Below are positions 1 to 9,920 of a DNA stretch of 64,000 nt, piece after piece. Made by a program: the position numbers and the translations under genes. The stretch's first letter is position 1, and each line of letters opens with the position of its first letter. This stretch comes from Rhynchopus sp. YZ270_cl-10 (lineage: Eukaryota > Euglenozoa > Diplonemea > Diplonemida > Diplonemidae). A model generated the notes under the pieces. The model saw only the letters and a list, made by a program, of their open reading frames with translations, was not told the origin of the DNA and ran no database searches. The stretch lies in NCBI GenBank assembly GCA_964035575.1, contig OZ037838.1, positions 868,001 through 932,000 of the forward strand, read 5' to 3'.

Positions 1-75
1 ACTGTACTGTACTGTACTGTACTGTACTGTACTGTACTGTACTGTACTGTACTGTACTGTACTGTACTGTACTGT
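1..75. repeat. (ACTGT)15 simple array
   Basis: Fifteen uninterrupted copies of the 5-bp unit ACTGT fill the first 75 bases. It may be a satellite or a contig-edge array. The unit does not resemble the common TTAGGG-type telomere repeats, so I do not call it a telomere. Confidence 0.9.
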
Positions 76-390
76 GTGTAATACGCAACTATATATGCCA
101 TGACCGCCTTGGAGGCTTTCCCAGTCTGGATGTTTGTGGCACCCGCGTGCAGATGGTGGTCTCGAAGCCCCCCGGGTGGCGAAAACCGAAAACAACAAAA
201 AAAAAGTATACCCCCCTTACCGGAGTACCTACGGAAGAACCACGGAAGAACCTCGGAGAATCGGTTTGGGTGGTCACACCAAGACTCCTACTTTTTTTTT
301 TCTCCCCCTCCCCCTCCCCCCTGAGCCTCTCCTCTCTTCTCCCCCTTCCCCTCCTCCCCTCTTCTTCCACTACCTATAAACAAACAAATA
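76..390. other. gene-free stretch, purine/pyrimidine-skewed
   Basis: No gene is recognisable. The stretch includes a long pyrimidine-rich run around 290-370. Short open frames here are low-complexity and overlap on both strands. Confidence 0.5.
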
Positions 391-563
391 CCGTGGTGTC
401 TCTTATTTTCGAACAAAAAAAACGACCCAAATTCGAGAACGAAAGTTATAATACTGTACGGACATTTTACTTTATTAACCAAAACCTTAAACGAAAATAA
501 GCTTTCAGACGAAAGTTCATTATTAGACGAACATTCATTGCTCGAAAATAAGAGACACCACGG
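391..563. mobile_element. 173-bp MITE with perfect 22-bp TIRs, TA-flanked
   Basis: The left end CCGTGGTGTCTCTTATTTTC (391 onward) is matched exactly in reverse complement at 542-563, a 22-bp perfect inverted repeat. TA lies immediately outside both ends (389-390 and 564-565), consistent with a TA target-site duplication. The interior is A/T-rich and non-coding. A lone end with the same first 11 bases (CCGTGGTGTC after TA) occurs at 7623. Confidence 0.85.
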
Positions 564-570
564 TAACATA

Positions 571-619
571 TAGTGGAGCACACTCTAGGTGGCTACATTA
601 ATACAACCAAGTTTTCAAA
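571..619 (+). repeat. dispersed repeat family C, copy 1
   Basis: Matches the family C consensus: AGTGGAG, a short variable middle, CTACACTAATACAACCAAG, then TTTTCAAA. Other copies are at 4025, 8413, 14831, 31217, 37215 and 48191, with a partial copy at 49117. The opening AGTGGAG can pair with CTACACT apart from one mismatch. Confidence 0.8.
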
Positions 620-897
620 TAACAAGGACATTTGACAGTGGCTGAGAAAGAGGATAAGTCGTAATCTCAATACAAAGTAACGCGCCCTTCCTCTCCAACC
701 CCCACGTCTACAAAACTATCAAAGCAAAATTAAACAGAGCACAAAGCGCTTTCAAAATATACATTTTTTTTTTTCAAATCCCCCTCCTACCCTCCTCCCC
801 TCCTCCCCTCTTCCACTACCTTCCAGGGGGGTCTTTTTTTTTTTGGGGGTCTTCCCCCCTCATTCCCCTCATTCCCCATATTTCCCCCCCAAAAAAA

Positions 898-3800
898 ATG
901 TCAAAAAAATTCTTAAATTTCCTTCTCCCAAAGAAGAAGTATAAGGAGAATGCAGGGCATACACCGTCCCCTCCGCCACGTCCTGGGGGTACTGGGGGGC
1001 TGCAGAGAAGGGGGTCGGTGATTGCGGGGCGGCGCATCACCCCGCAGGAGGAGTCCATCCGGCTGGCGAGAAAACTCCGTTTTGGGGAGTTGTGGAGCAG
1101 TGTCTGGGCTTTGCTTATGAATAATAGAGAAGATTTGAAGGTAGGTGGCGGGGCCGCCCTCCGATACAACGCCGGCGCCCTTTCATACATCTCAAAAGGA
1201 TTAAGCGAACTCTGCACCATCCTCCACAATGAAGCCAGAGACACCCTCTGCGGGGAAGCACCCCCATGCTACGAACTTCTCCTCAACCGCGACGTCGTCA
1301 AACTTATGTGCGAATACTGCAACCCTTCTTCAGATCCTCGAGTAACCGCATCTCCAATCTACGTTCAGCTCCTTGCCTTTATTTCTGATATCGTAATATT
1401 TGCTGGTGGGTCCGAAGAACGACCTTTGTTGGGACAGCACAAACAGATTATTTCCCCCTTGGTTCGATTGTTAAATGCGTTATCAGAATTTGCGGATGCG
1501 CCTCCATCAGAAAATCCAGTCGCCGCCCCGCAGATGTTGAAGGTGAGGTATTCGTTGCTATACATAATGTACGGTATTGCACATCAACTGCAAAAATTTC
1601 CGCATTGCTTGATATTCTTTTTAGAGGAACCACAGTCTCCTGGTGCGAAGGGGACATCAGGGTTGCTCTTGGCGAAGCTTTGCCAAGGGTATATCGGGAG
1701 TGATGATTATGTGTTTGCAGAAATATTTTTTGCGGAGGAGCAGCGGGCCAACCCCAACTACGATTTGATAACGCGAGACAAACGGAACACCGCAGACCGT
1801 CTTGCAAGCTCGCAACGTACAAAGCCACCGCGGGGTGCAGACCCGCTTAGCAGTAGCATGCGATCGGCGTCTCCAATGGGAGAAGGTTTGAAGCGGTCTG
1901 CCTCTTATTCGCACGGCGCTGCTCTTGGTGTGTCACCCCCTTCGCCACAGCGGGTAGGAAGGTCGCCGACACATGAAACCCATCTGCACGATGAAGTTGC
2001 AGGAAAACGTCTGTATCTTTCAGATCTCGCAGTGGAAGTGCTGTGCTGTCTTGCTGCATGCATGGATGAGGCGAGTCACGCATTTTTTGAGGTTCGAGCA
2101 GAAAAAATCGCGGAACGCCTCCTAACAGAGATCGTTCGCCTCCGTGGTGTGGCCAGGGGGATCGCAAAGACCCCTTCTCTCGGATCATCCGAGGCGATGT
2201 CGTTGGTGGTGATATACGACAGAATCGGTGTGGTAGCGAGACAGCTTGACAGCATCTGCGAAGGGTGCAGCTCTCAGCGTTTTTCTAACATCCTTCTCCA
2301 CGGAATTGCTGGCAGGCTGTTGGGCACCACCGACCCCTTTTCAGACTGCACCCCCTTCCTTAGTGTGGTAAATGAAGAGGAAGCGAATTTCGCCGGGTTT
2401 TTCCTTTCCGTATTGAAACCTGCCCAGGCGCTTGCGAGAGAGGTGCTGATTTGGGCCTGCCAAAAGCCTATCCAACGTTCCCTTATTAGTACCGCAAGGG
2501 GGGATCGGAATTCGTTTGGACAGACCTGCCTGAGATTGCTCGAAGCAGTGTTGCTCAAAACAGCAGAAGGATCCCTTGGCGATAGTGTAGATGCCTCCGA
2601 CATCCTACCTGCAGAGGCTGGCAACGACGCGGTCGTGCTTAAGGTGGATGAGAGCAACCCATCGCACCTCATCTCCTGCTGCAACCCGGTGCGAATCCCG
2701 CTTAGCTTTTCGCTTCTCTATATGAATGGCCTTTCCAGGGGTGCGGCGATAACGAAATACACGAGAGACGACACAATATCATCAGATGACGAAAGCGATG
2801 AGGGAAATCACTCCAGGACGGATGAGAGGCTTGTTGCCCAGGCAAGATGCGCTCCAGTATTAGGATCAAATGGAGGTGCGTTACGTGTGTTCCGTGCATT
2901 AGGGGTTCATGCAGATTTACAGAAGGCTGCAGCAAAATACCATGAGGTAGCACCAGGGCCGCATACGGTGTCGATGGCGCCGTTGTCCGACTCTTTTGCA
3001 GATGATATTTTTTCATCGGACAGTGGGTCCGTGTACGCAGAGGTTGGGATCCTGGATCGGTATGTGGTGCCCGAAAAGAACTGTGTCACCCCCGACGATC
3101 TAGATGCATTTCTCATCGAGCTACTACGTCATATCCAGCCAGGTGGGTGGAAGGACAGAGGCTTTCTTGCGTTGTACTGCGATGCGTTGTGCAGGCCGAG
3201 GTTGCTTGCCTCTGTGTATTGCGTGCTGCTTGCGTTGGGTGGTGGTGCAGGGGTTGCTGCAGGAGAGGTGGTGAACAGTCTCCGCCAGCTGCGGACGCGG
3301 CCGAATAGAGTGCTTCACGCCAATGTGATTCAGAATGTGGACCATCTGTTTCACCATGAACTGATGTGGACATTAGATCTGCTTCCAAATGTACGTTCCC
3401 TTGCGCGGAAGGATGCTGCCGTTGCGGTGGCCTCGCGGAATGGCTGCACCTTTCTTGTTACAGATGATCTGGTGTTCACCTGCGGAACGCTTCTGCGAGA
3501 AGCTGCAGAGGTACCTCTTGACGGTCTTGTTGCTGCCCTGTCGATTATCTCCCTTTCTGTTATGTTCTCCCCGATGTTGACGTACCGCTGGTTTGCGCCG
3601 GACTCCGCGCTTCTTGCAAGCCTTGCTGAAGTGAAGAAGGATATTTCGGCAACCCTGGGGGGTCTCGCGGACGTCCGCGGGGTGATCAAAACGGTGCGAG
3701 GACAGCTGGGGTTGGGTGAGGGTGGGGTCCGTGCGAGCCAGGCGTTGCGGGAAGCGACGGCACCGTACAGCGCGCGTCTCGGTGCCTGGTGCGTTCTTGA

Positions 3801-3933
3801 GGAGTGGCGGCTAGAGCTAAACGCACTTCTCGAAGCCATAGCGAATCAAGAAACCCTCATGCTTCTAGGTGTCTCCTCGGATGAGGTTTCAACCCGACGC
3901 CGGGCAGGCGCAATGGCACCTCGTGTACAATGA
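898..3933 (+). CDS. large FHIP/RAI16-like protein (tentative)
   Basis: A single open frame of 1011 codons starts at the ATG at 898, directly after a T/C-rich leader, and ends in TGA. Codon use is good throughout and I see no convincing intron. The N-terminus is basic (SKKFLNFLLPKKKYK). Residues about 60-290 are helical and leucine-rich, as in the RAI16/FHIP family (FTS-Hook-interacting proteins, which link Hook-dynein to endosomes). A Ser/Pro-rich disordered insert follows near 300-370, then helical repeats up to the end. The C-terminal EEWRLELNALLEAIANQ resembles the family's closing helix. The family call rests on overall pattern, not on catalytic residues, and another armadillo-like family is possible. 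It stands alone, with transposable elements on both sides. Confidence 0.45.
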   Translation: MSKKFLNFLLPKKKYKENAGHTPSPPPRPGGTGGLQRRGSVIAGRRITPQEESIRLARKLRFGELWSSVWALLMNNREDLKVGGGAALRYNAGALSYISKGLSELCTILHNEARDTLCGEAPPCYELLLNRDVVKLMCEYCNPSSDPRVTASPIYVQLLAFISDIVIFAGGSEERPLLGQHKQIISPLVRLLNALSEFADAPPSENPVAAPQMLKVRYSLLYIMYGIAHQLQKFPHCLIFFLEEPQSPGAKGTSGLLLAKLCQGYIGSDDYVFAEIFFAEEQRANPNYDLITRDKRNTADRLASSQRTKPPRGADPLSSSMRSASPMGEGLKRSASYSHGAALGVSPPSPQRVGRSPTHETHLHDEVAGKRLYLSDLAVEVLCCLAACMDEASHAFFEVRAEKIAERLLTEIVRLRGVARGIAKTPSLGSSEAMSLVVIYDRIGVVARQLDSICEGCSSQRFSNILLHGIAGRLLGTTDPFSDCTPFLSVVNEEEANFAGFFLSVLKPAQALAREVLIWACQKPIQRSLISTARGDRNSFGQTCLRLLEAVLLKTAEGSLGDSVDASDILPAEAGNDAVVLKVDESNPSHLISCCNPVRIPLSFSLLYMNGLSRGAAITKYTRDDTISSDDESDEGNHSRTDERLVAQARCAPVLGSNGGALRVFRALGVHADLQKAAAKYHEVAPGPHTVSMAPLSDSFADDIFSSDSGSVYAEVGILDRYVVPEKNCVTPDDLDAFLIELLRHIQPGGWKDRGFLALYCDALCRPRLLASVYCVLLALGGGAGVAAGEVVNSLRQLRTRPNRVLHANVIQNVDHLFHHELMWTLDLLPNVRSLARKDAAVAVASRNGCTFLVTDDLVFTCGTLLREAAEVPLDGLVAALSIISLSVMFSPMLTYRWFAPDSALLASLAEVKKDISATLGGLADVRGVIKTVRGQLGLGEGGVRASQALREATAPYSARLGAWCVLEEWRLELNALLEAIANQETLMLLGVSSDEVSTRRRAGAMAPRVQ

Positions 3934-3960
3934 ATATCGCAATGTGGTGATCAAACTCCG

Positions 3961-3991
3961 GAGGGAGGGAGGGAGGGAGAGAGAGAGAGAG
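3961..3991. repeat. (GGGA)n/(GA)n microsatellite
   Basis: A purine microsatellite just downstream of the 898-3933 gene. It is too simple to carry other information. Confidence 0.8.
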
Positions 3992-4024
3992 CGTAGTGGG
4001 TGGTTGTGAAAAAAATTCTTTGTT

Positions 4025-4076
4025 ATAGTGGAGTTCATCCTCGGGTGTCTACACTAATACAACCAAGTTTTCAAAA
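4025..4076 (+). repeat. dispersed repeat family C, copy 2
   Basis: A near-consensus family C copy starting TATAGTGGAGTTCATCC and ending in AAGTTTTCAAAA. It lies in the 3' flank of the preceding gene. Confidence 0.8.
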
Positions 4077-4306
4077 TTCCTATCATAATACAATAATGCA
4101 CCATACAGAGCTGTATATGTGTATGTATTGTGATGGGGCAAATTTTTCACAAAAAAAAAAAAAAACAGCGGAGAGATAGATAGGGCTAGATAAAACAATG
4201 TCGTGTGTTATGTGAGGATGGGAGGGGGGGGAGGAAGGGGGGAGCTTATGGGGTCTAACCTCATTAATTTTTTAGGCTGTTCGTTGGACTCTCGGGGGGG
4301 GGGATA

Positions 4307-5838
4307 GGGGCCGCAGTCCCCTAAGGAAATTATGTAACAATAATTCATTTTGCCACTTTTTGGCGTATAGTGGCCACAACCTGCAGAGAACCACCCCAGA
4401 ATAGGTCAGAAACACCCTGTGAGGCAAAATTGGGTGAAAATTCGACTCCAGAATGTGAAAAAATGGGAAAAAATAGCAAAAAACTGGCTTTTTGGGGGTT
4501 TTGGCCATTTCGGCCAAAACCCCGATTTTTCATGAAAAAACATGAAAAAAACACCAAATTCGATGTTTCAGAGAGTCATTTGAGACCTATTTTGCCCCAA
4601 AAACGTGCTTGGAGTCCATTCTCGCCTGTTTTTCACATTTTTACGCCTTTTCTTTGGTGAATTTGGCCAAAATTTGGTCAAAATGACCCCCTGTCCACCC
4701 CCTGTCTACCCCCTGTCCAAGGCCAGGATTTTTCCCCTGGCCATCACATAAAGTAGGGTATGGTGCAAATTTTGGTACATACCCCCCCAAAAAATGGTCT
4801 GCGGACCCAACGGAACCGTTTTTTTACCCTTTGGAGGACTCAGAAGCACTAGAAATGGGGAAAATGAGTGAAAAATTGCCCTCCCCCCCAGAGAGGGGGG
4901 TAGGGGCGGTTTTTGGGCTAAAAAATGCCAAATTAGGGCCGCCAGAGGCCTCTTGGGGTCACTCTCCTGTGGAAATCGTACTCCTAGGGGTCCTGTGGGC
5001 CTGATTTCGACGAGCTGCACCCTTTTGGGCCCCCCGAACCGATCTTGGTTTGAAATATTGAGTCGAATATGACCCCTGGACAGGGGGTAGACAGGGGTCA
5101 TTTTGACCTCAAAACACCAAAAAGCGGCCAAAAAAAGTACCTAAAGTGTCCAAAACAGGTCGGAATAGACTCACGGGACATCCCTGGGGTAGTTTTGTGT
5201 CCAAGCAGCTGTCATGATGTCGAAATTTTACAATTTTTTTGAAAATTTGGTCAAAAATGGTCATTTGTCCCAAAATGGCCCAAATGGCCGTTTTGTGCTT
5301 TATTTTCCATTTTTTTTGTGTTTCTGGTAATCAGTCACCCAAAAAAAAGGACACATTTTTGCCATACCATACATATTTGTTCGGTTCCTCCCATTTTTTG
5401 TGCAATTTTTCGTGTTTTTTGCATTTTTTTTTGCATTTTTTTTGACCAAAACTTAGTGAAACTTAGTGAAAATTTGCTGGAAAAACCCCCAACAAAACCA
5501 TTTCTTGAGCGGAATACCCCCCTGTATGGGTAATTGTGGTTGAAAATAGGTGCCTAGAATATGTTCTGAGTGGTTTTGGGGGTGAAATAGCCCCAAATAC
5601 CCCCACAAAGCAAAAAATGTGCCAAAATTGGCCATTTTGCCCCAAATGGCCAAAAAGGCTGAAAATCCTATTTTTTCACACTTTTTTCACTTTCTGAGGT
5701 GCCAAACCATGAAATTCTGGGTCACACTGCCCCGGAAACCTATTTTGGGTGTCAGACACACCCTGAGGTGCCCACTAGATGCCCAAAAAATGACGAAATA
5801 ATTATTGTTACATAATTTCCTTAGGGGACTGCGGCCCC
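4307..5838. mobile_element. 1.53-kb non-autonomous DNA element, 39-bp TIRs, TA-flanked
   Basis: The left end GGGGCCGCAGTCCCCTAAGG and the following 19 bases (4307-4345) are repeated exactly in inverse at the right end, a 39-bp perfect TIR. TA lies directly outside both ends (4305-4306, 5839-5840). The interior is rich in ccaaaa/ttttgg words and contains no intact transposase frame. A related, more diverged element is at 49770-50809. The near-perfect TIRs suggest recent activity in trans. Confidence 0.85.
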
Positions 5839-6037
5839 TAGGGGGGGGGGAGGGAGGGAGGGGATATAGAGTCCATGTGTCCATGTGTCCATGTGTGTTG
5901 CGGGAGCGTGCTCTTCTTATGTAAAATGTATGTAGTGTGTGCTTTTTTTGCGGGGAACGAAGAGGAGGAGGAGGGGCGTTTTGTGTCTGAGAGAGAATCC
6001 GGCACTTTCCCCCTCCTTGTGTTCTGGTAACGCAATG

Positions 6038-6075
6038 AAGTACGCAGTCGTGAGAGGGCTTTGTATTTTGAATCG
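6038..6075 (+). repeat. dispersed repeat family F copy
   Basis: Carries the family F core GAGAGGGCTTTGTATTT. Other copies are at 11831, 17174, 36683 and 38017, with a diverged one at 25835. Confidence 0.65.
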
Positions 6076-6114
6076 TTTATTGGCAATCGTGTGTAGACCA
6101 ATGAAGTGCTCTCT

Positions 6115-6190
6115 GGGGGTTCGATAATCCGCGGAGAACCAATGCCTGCGTCCGCCGATGAACCGGTGGGGCGCTTGCAGTTTCAACGTC
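6115..6190 (+). repeat. dispersed repeat family G copy
   Basis: Shows GGGGGTTCGATAA followed by TGCCTGCGTCCGCCGATGAA and a GCGCTTGCAGTTTCAAC tail. It aligns with copies at 36919, 46433, 49189 and 53876, and with the partial at 35166. The start can form a short GGGTT/AACCC hairpin in some copies. Confidence 0.65.
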
Positions 6191-6216
6191 TCTTTATTTT
6201 TTTTTGAAAAGACTTA

Positions 6217-6662
6217 CTGGGGGGGGCCGAATAAACGAGGTAATTCGAATAAAGCACGTACGTCGAATAAAGCACGCATTTGAAAAATGGGATTTTTGCT
6301 TTTTTTTGCGTCGAATAAAGCACGTACGTGCTTTATTCGACTTTTTGAACTTTTCCTGTGTTGTGACAAGGTAGTTCGTATTTTGTGAAAATTTAAGTCG
6401 CTGAAATTTTGTCCATTTTTCCGAATATGCCCCACCACAAGCCGGGATTGGCTCGGAAATGCAGCAAAATCACCTCTTGGGCGAAAAAAAATCGAAAAAA
6501 AAATTGCGACTGGAAAAACTTTCCAAAAAGTTCAAAAAGGCGAATAAAGCACGTACGTGCTTTATTCGCCTTTTCGAACTTTTTTTTTTTTAAAAAACCT
6601 CAGGATCTGAAGTGTAGGGACGCCTAATAAAACACGTACGTGCTTTATTCGACCCCCCCCAG
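6217..6662. mobile_element. 446-bp MITE with internal palindromes, TA-flanked
   Basis: The ends CTGGGGGGGG-C/T-CGAATAAA are inverted copies (left from 6217, right to 6662), with TA outside both (6215-6216, 6663-6664). The interior holds three copies of a palindrome built on AAAGCACGTACGTGCTTT, at about 6310-6340, 6541-6570 and 6629-6653. No coding capacity is seen. Internal sequence 6376-6470 recurs in diverged form at 9566-9660. Confidence 0.8.
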
Positions 6663-6664
6663 TA

Positions 6665-7622
6665 ATCAGGGCAGGAGCTTGGAATATGGGTTTGGGGGAA
6701 AATCGGGTCAAATTCTGTTAAATCGGGTCAGGTCCCGAGCTTGTGAAGACAAACACATGCAGAATGAGAAGGCGCGTTTCACAAAATGGTACACGTTGAT
6801 GATACACAAGTGTTGCACCACCCCCGCGGAATGCATGTTGCCCTTGACACTGGCGATGAGGTCATCAAGGTAGGGTTGCGCAATGGAGGTGTGGAATGTG
6901 TGTGTAGGCCCTCGCCAGTTCAGGTACTCTCTCTGGGCAGGTGTCCCCTTCGAGCAAACGTCGGAGGGCGTTCCGTATCCCCGGCAAGACTTGTCACTGT
7001 CTGAGCCCCTCTTTGGTGTGTCACCCAGCGAGTTGATCCAATATCTGGATCGTCAGCTCGCGCCAGTAACCAACGGCTAGGTCGAGTTCGGCATCCCTCT
7101 TGGGTTCGGGTTTGATCGGGGTGGAACGCGCGTTTGAGGGCATTCTGGCTTCATTGAGCTTCGTGCTCGTCGCGCTGGGTCACATAGCAGTTCCTCATCC
7201 TTCTCAGACCCCCTCATGCGACAAGTAGAGTACCCTATTTTTTTGATTTTTTCCCTCAAAAATCTATAGTTTTTTTTTTTTTTTTTTTGCCCTGACCCGT
7301 TTTTTTCTATGGGGCCTAAGGAAATCGGGTCAATCTGACCCGATTTAACCCCCAAACTCCTCCCCTGGACTTAATGGATCACATCCTGGCAACGCTGCAT
7401 ATTTGTTTTCTTTGTTCTCTTACAGTAACACCCACATCCCGCCCCCTTTGCATGAGCTCGACCGAGATGCGTTTTAGCACGTTTCAACTACTCTTTTTTT
7501 AAAATAAACCCGCGTGGAGGTGAACTGCCTTTTACATTAAACCCAATAAAGAAACAAACTTTTCCCTCTAACCTTGTGTCAGAAGAACACAGAATTCTTT
7601 CATTACCACCCACAGAATGTAT
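6665..7622. other. no confident gene; possible coding remnant 6903-7079
   Basis: After a possible acceptor (GTGTAG) near 6904, an open frame of about 58 codons runs to TAG at 7077-7079, with ordinary composition (PRQFRYSLWAGVPFEQT near its start). I do not recognise it and find no clear partner exon. It could be an exon of an unidentified gene or a decayed fragment. The rest holds T/A runs and no structure. Confidence 0.3.
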
Positions 7623-7883
7623 ACCGTGGTGTCAAATACATACATTTTTAACTATTTGGGCAAACTGTGCATTCCCATATTTTTTTTTTTCTTTTGTTGT
7701 TTTGTTCCCAGTATTGTATTGTACTGAACCGTAGGATTCGCCTCTGGTTGGGTGTTCTTGGTGTTTTGGGGTTTTTTTTCTCACCAAAATTTCCTGGACC
7801 CCAAAACGGCCTCAAAAAAAAAACTAAGATAACGTCCTTCCCCAAAAGCCATTTCCTCCAATTACGATTCGTTTCTCAAATAC

Positions 7884-7946
7884 CTGTGAAGAAGAAAATC
7901 GTGGCTACTATCTAGATGATGGAAGTCTAGAATCAACACAAAATAT
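7884..7946 (+). repeat. dispersed repeat family B, copy 1
   Basis: CTGTGAAGAAGAAAATCGTGG is followed by a stem-loop (CTATC/GATGG arms) and AATCAACA. Family B members are at 15271, 23148 and 23669. Confidence 0.75.
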
Positions 7947-8293
7947 TCATTTCCCCAAATAATTGCCTCCCCCCCAACCTTCCCAATAAATATCAAGTAA
8001 ACCGATCTGTATGCATGCTGTGCAGTAATCCCCCATTTTTTTTTTAAATTTACCATAACAGTTTATAATCAGCAACTTTGTGTAGGGGGGGGTTTTTTTT
8101 TTTGTTTTAATGTGGCCAAAAGCAGGCTCAATTTTTGTACCTTTTTTCTCTTCTCTTCTGAAGTGTGATAATACATTCCCCGTACCCATTTTCCATCCTT
8201 CCCCGCTGCTTTTGTGAAGTCCTCTGCTTGCCGAGAAGGGCTTAGACCTGCGTTTTCATTTCCTTGTCTCCCATTACGGTGTGTATTTAAAAA

Positions 8294-8332
8294 GGTGACT
8301 GAGCACGAGAAGCTTAGAGTCATCTTATAAAC
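8294..8332 (+). repeat. dispersed structured repeat family A, copy 1
   Basis: GGTGACTGAGC, loop ACGAGAA, then GCTTAGAGTCATC, followed by TTATAAAC. The arms pair as GGTGACT with AGTCATC and GAGC with GCTT, with a two-base bulge. Confidence 0.75.
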
Positions 8333-8412
8333 TTTTCTTTGAAAACAAGGTATAGAATACGAGAGGAACCTTTTCTCATGTGGATACGTGTGTTTTTGAA
8401 ATAAAAAAAACT

Positions 8413-8470
8413 ATAGTGGAGCACACACTCTAGGGCGGCTACACTAATGCAACCAAGTTTTCAAAAAAAA
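8413..8470 (+). repeat. dispersed repeat family C, copy 3
   Basis: TATAGTGGAGCACACACTC to GCAACCAAGTTTTC, ending in a run of eight A. The A-tail is a hint of retroposition. Confidence 0.8.
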
Positions 8471-9170
8471 CAGTTTATTGGGCGATTCCTTAGAATATTG
8501 CTCATTCTTTATTTTTATTTGCAATTGTCCACCTGATTTTGCCTGGAAAATGTGATGGAGTTTAGTGGTGTTTAAATACCACCAAAACTCCTCTAAGATG
8601 CCAGGCAAAATCAAGGTGTATTGTGTTAGCACGTCTGGGTTTAAAACCATACTTCTGGTTCTGTGGCCTTTATTCCCGCCTTTCTTCCCCGACCATCGAT
8701 TGTGGACCATATTTCATCCGATCTCCTGCCTTGCCTAGCAACGTAAAATAAAGAAATAAAAACTCCTCCCGTTGCGAGATGTCTTGCCAGATACGGGGGG
8801 GCAAAAGGAGGTGTGGTGACTAACTACGAGGGGGTCTTTCTGTACCACCAAAAAAAAAAAAAAAAAAAAAACAGACAGTGGCAGAGCTCGCGCTAAAGTC
8901 CATCCCTCATCCCGGGATTTTTGGGGGTTTTGGTAGGAACGTTTTTTTTTTGCAGTACGGGGATTTCATTAAGAAACCAGAAGTTCTAATATTGTTGAGT
9001 AAGACCACCACATAGTGGACTTGCATATACATGTGACCCCGCCGTGGAACGCAATTGGCTCGGAAAGCCAAAAGAAAGAGGAGAAAAAAAGAAAAGGAAA
9101 AAAAAAAAAAAAAAGTTGGTTACCGTGCGCCTGCGGCGCTGCCTGTTCCCTTCCAGTTTCTACAGGCAAA
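8471..9170. other. no gene seen
   Basis: A/T-rich sequence with poly-A runs near 8850 and 9100. The word TACCGTGCGCCTGCGGCG at about 9120 recurs at about 41404, also after an AAAAAAGTTG stretch, so it belongs to another dispersed repeat. Nothing else is visible. Confidence 0.4.
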
Positions 9171-9174
9171 CACT

Positions 9175-9450
9175 TGCCCCCTTTACCTTACACTGACGGG
9201 TTTTGACCAAAACCAAGAACTTGTCCATTTCGGCAAATTGACCCCACCACAGAACGGACGAATTCCGGAAATGCAAAATGCCGGTGTTTTCGCGCATTTT
9301 CATGTTGCAAGACGTCAGGATCAGGGAGAGAAAATCTGGTTGTGGGATTTACATTGGCCCTCTTTACCCTACATGGATTTTGACCAAAACCAAAAAATTG
9401 GCCATTTCGGCAAAGTGACCCCACCACAGCGCGGACGGATTCCGGAAATT
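9175..9450 (+). repeat. pair of direct repeats, about 100 bp each
   Basis: Bases 9175-9275 and 9358-9450 are similar: a CTCTTTACCYTACA start, TTTTGACCAAAACCAA, CATTTCGGCAAA, GACCCCACCACAG and ATTCCGGAAAT. A reverse-complement relative of the GACCCCACC part occurs twice at about 44020-44060 and 44220-44250, inside another element. Confidence 0.65.
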
Positions 9451-9565
9451 CCAATCGCGGTATGTTTTGGGGCTGAAAACCCACTGATTTTCAGGAGAAA
9501 AATTGCTTCCAAATCTCGGAATTTTCCGAATTTTCCTGAAAATGACCCTTGTTTATGAGTATGGG

Positions 9566-9660
9566 TTCATATTTTGCGAAAATTTAAGTCACTAAAATTT
9601 TGTCCATTTTTCCGTATATACCCCACCACAAGCCGGGATTGGCCCGGAAATGCCACAAAA
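9566..9660 (+). repeat. fragment related to the 6217-6662 element interior
   Basis: About 95 bp align closely with 6376-6470, sharing AATTTAAGTC, TTTTGTCCATTTTTCCG and CCCCACCACAAGCCGGGATT. Confidence 0.65.
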
Positions 9661-9762
9661 CGGGGTTTCCGGGCCTCCCCAGCTAACCTTTTCGAGGAAC
9701 GTTTTTCCGTACCCGAAATCCATTTTTTCCCCATTTTTCCCCATAATTAGCGCGACCACTGG

Positions 9763-9836
9763 ACAGTGGAGATTGCACAAACTGTGGCAACACAACCGAG
9801 GCAACTACACTACTCCAACAAGTTATCAAAAAAAAA
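9763..9836 (+). repeat. dispersed repeat family D, copy 1
   Basis: ACAGTGGAGATTGCACAAAC, then GTGGCAACACAACCGAGGCA, CTACACTACTCCAACAA and TTATCAAAAAAAAA. Family D shares the opening AGTGGAG and closing CTACACTA with family C and ends in poly-A. Other copies are at 22908, 39366, 40366, 47269 and 48655, with a truncated copy at 41636. Confidence 0.85.
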
Positions 9837-9920
9837 CAGAGACCAGGGGGGTATTTTTCAAATAAAACCTCTATTTAAAAAATTTTTCTCCACACTATAA
9901 ACAATCTACCCCCCCCCCTA

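Noticed and set aside
1-75. Telomere
   Set aside because: The unit ACTGT lacks the G-rich strand typical of telomere repeats, and chromosome-end context cannot be judged from the window.
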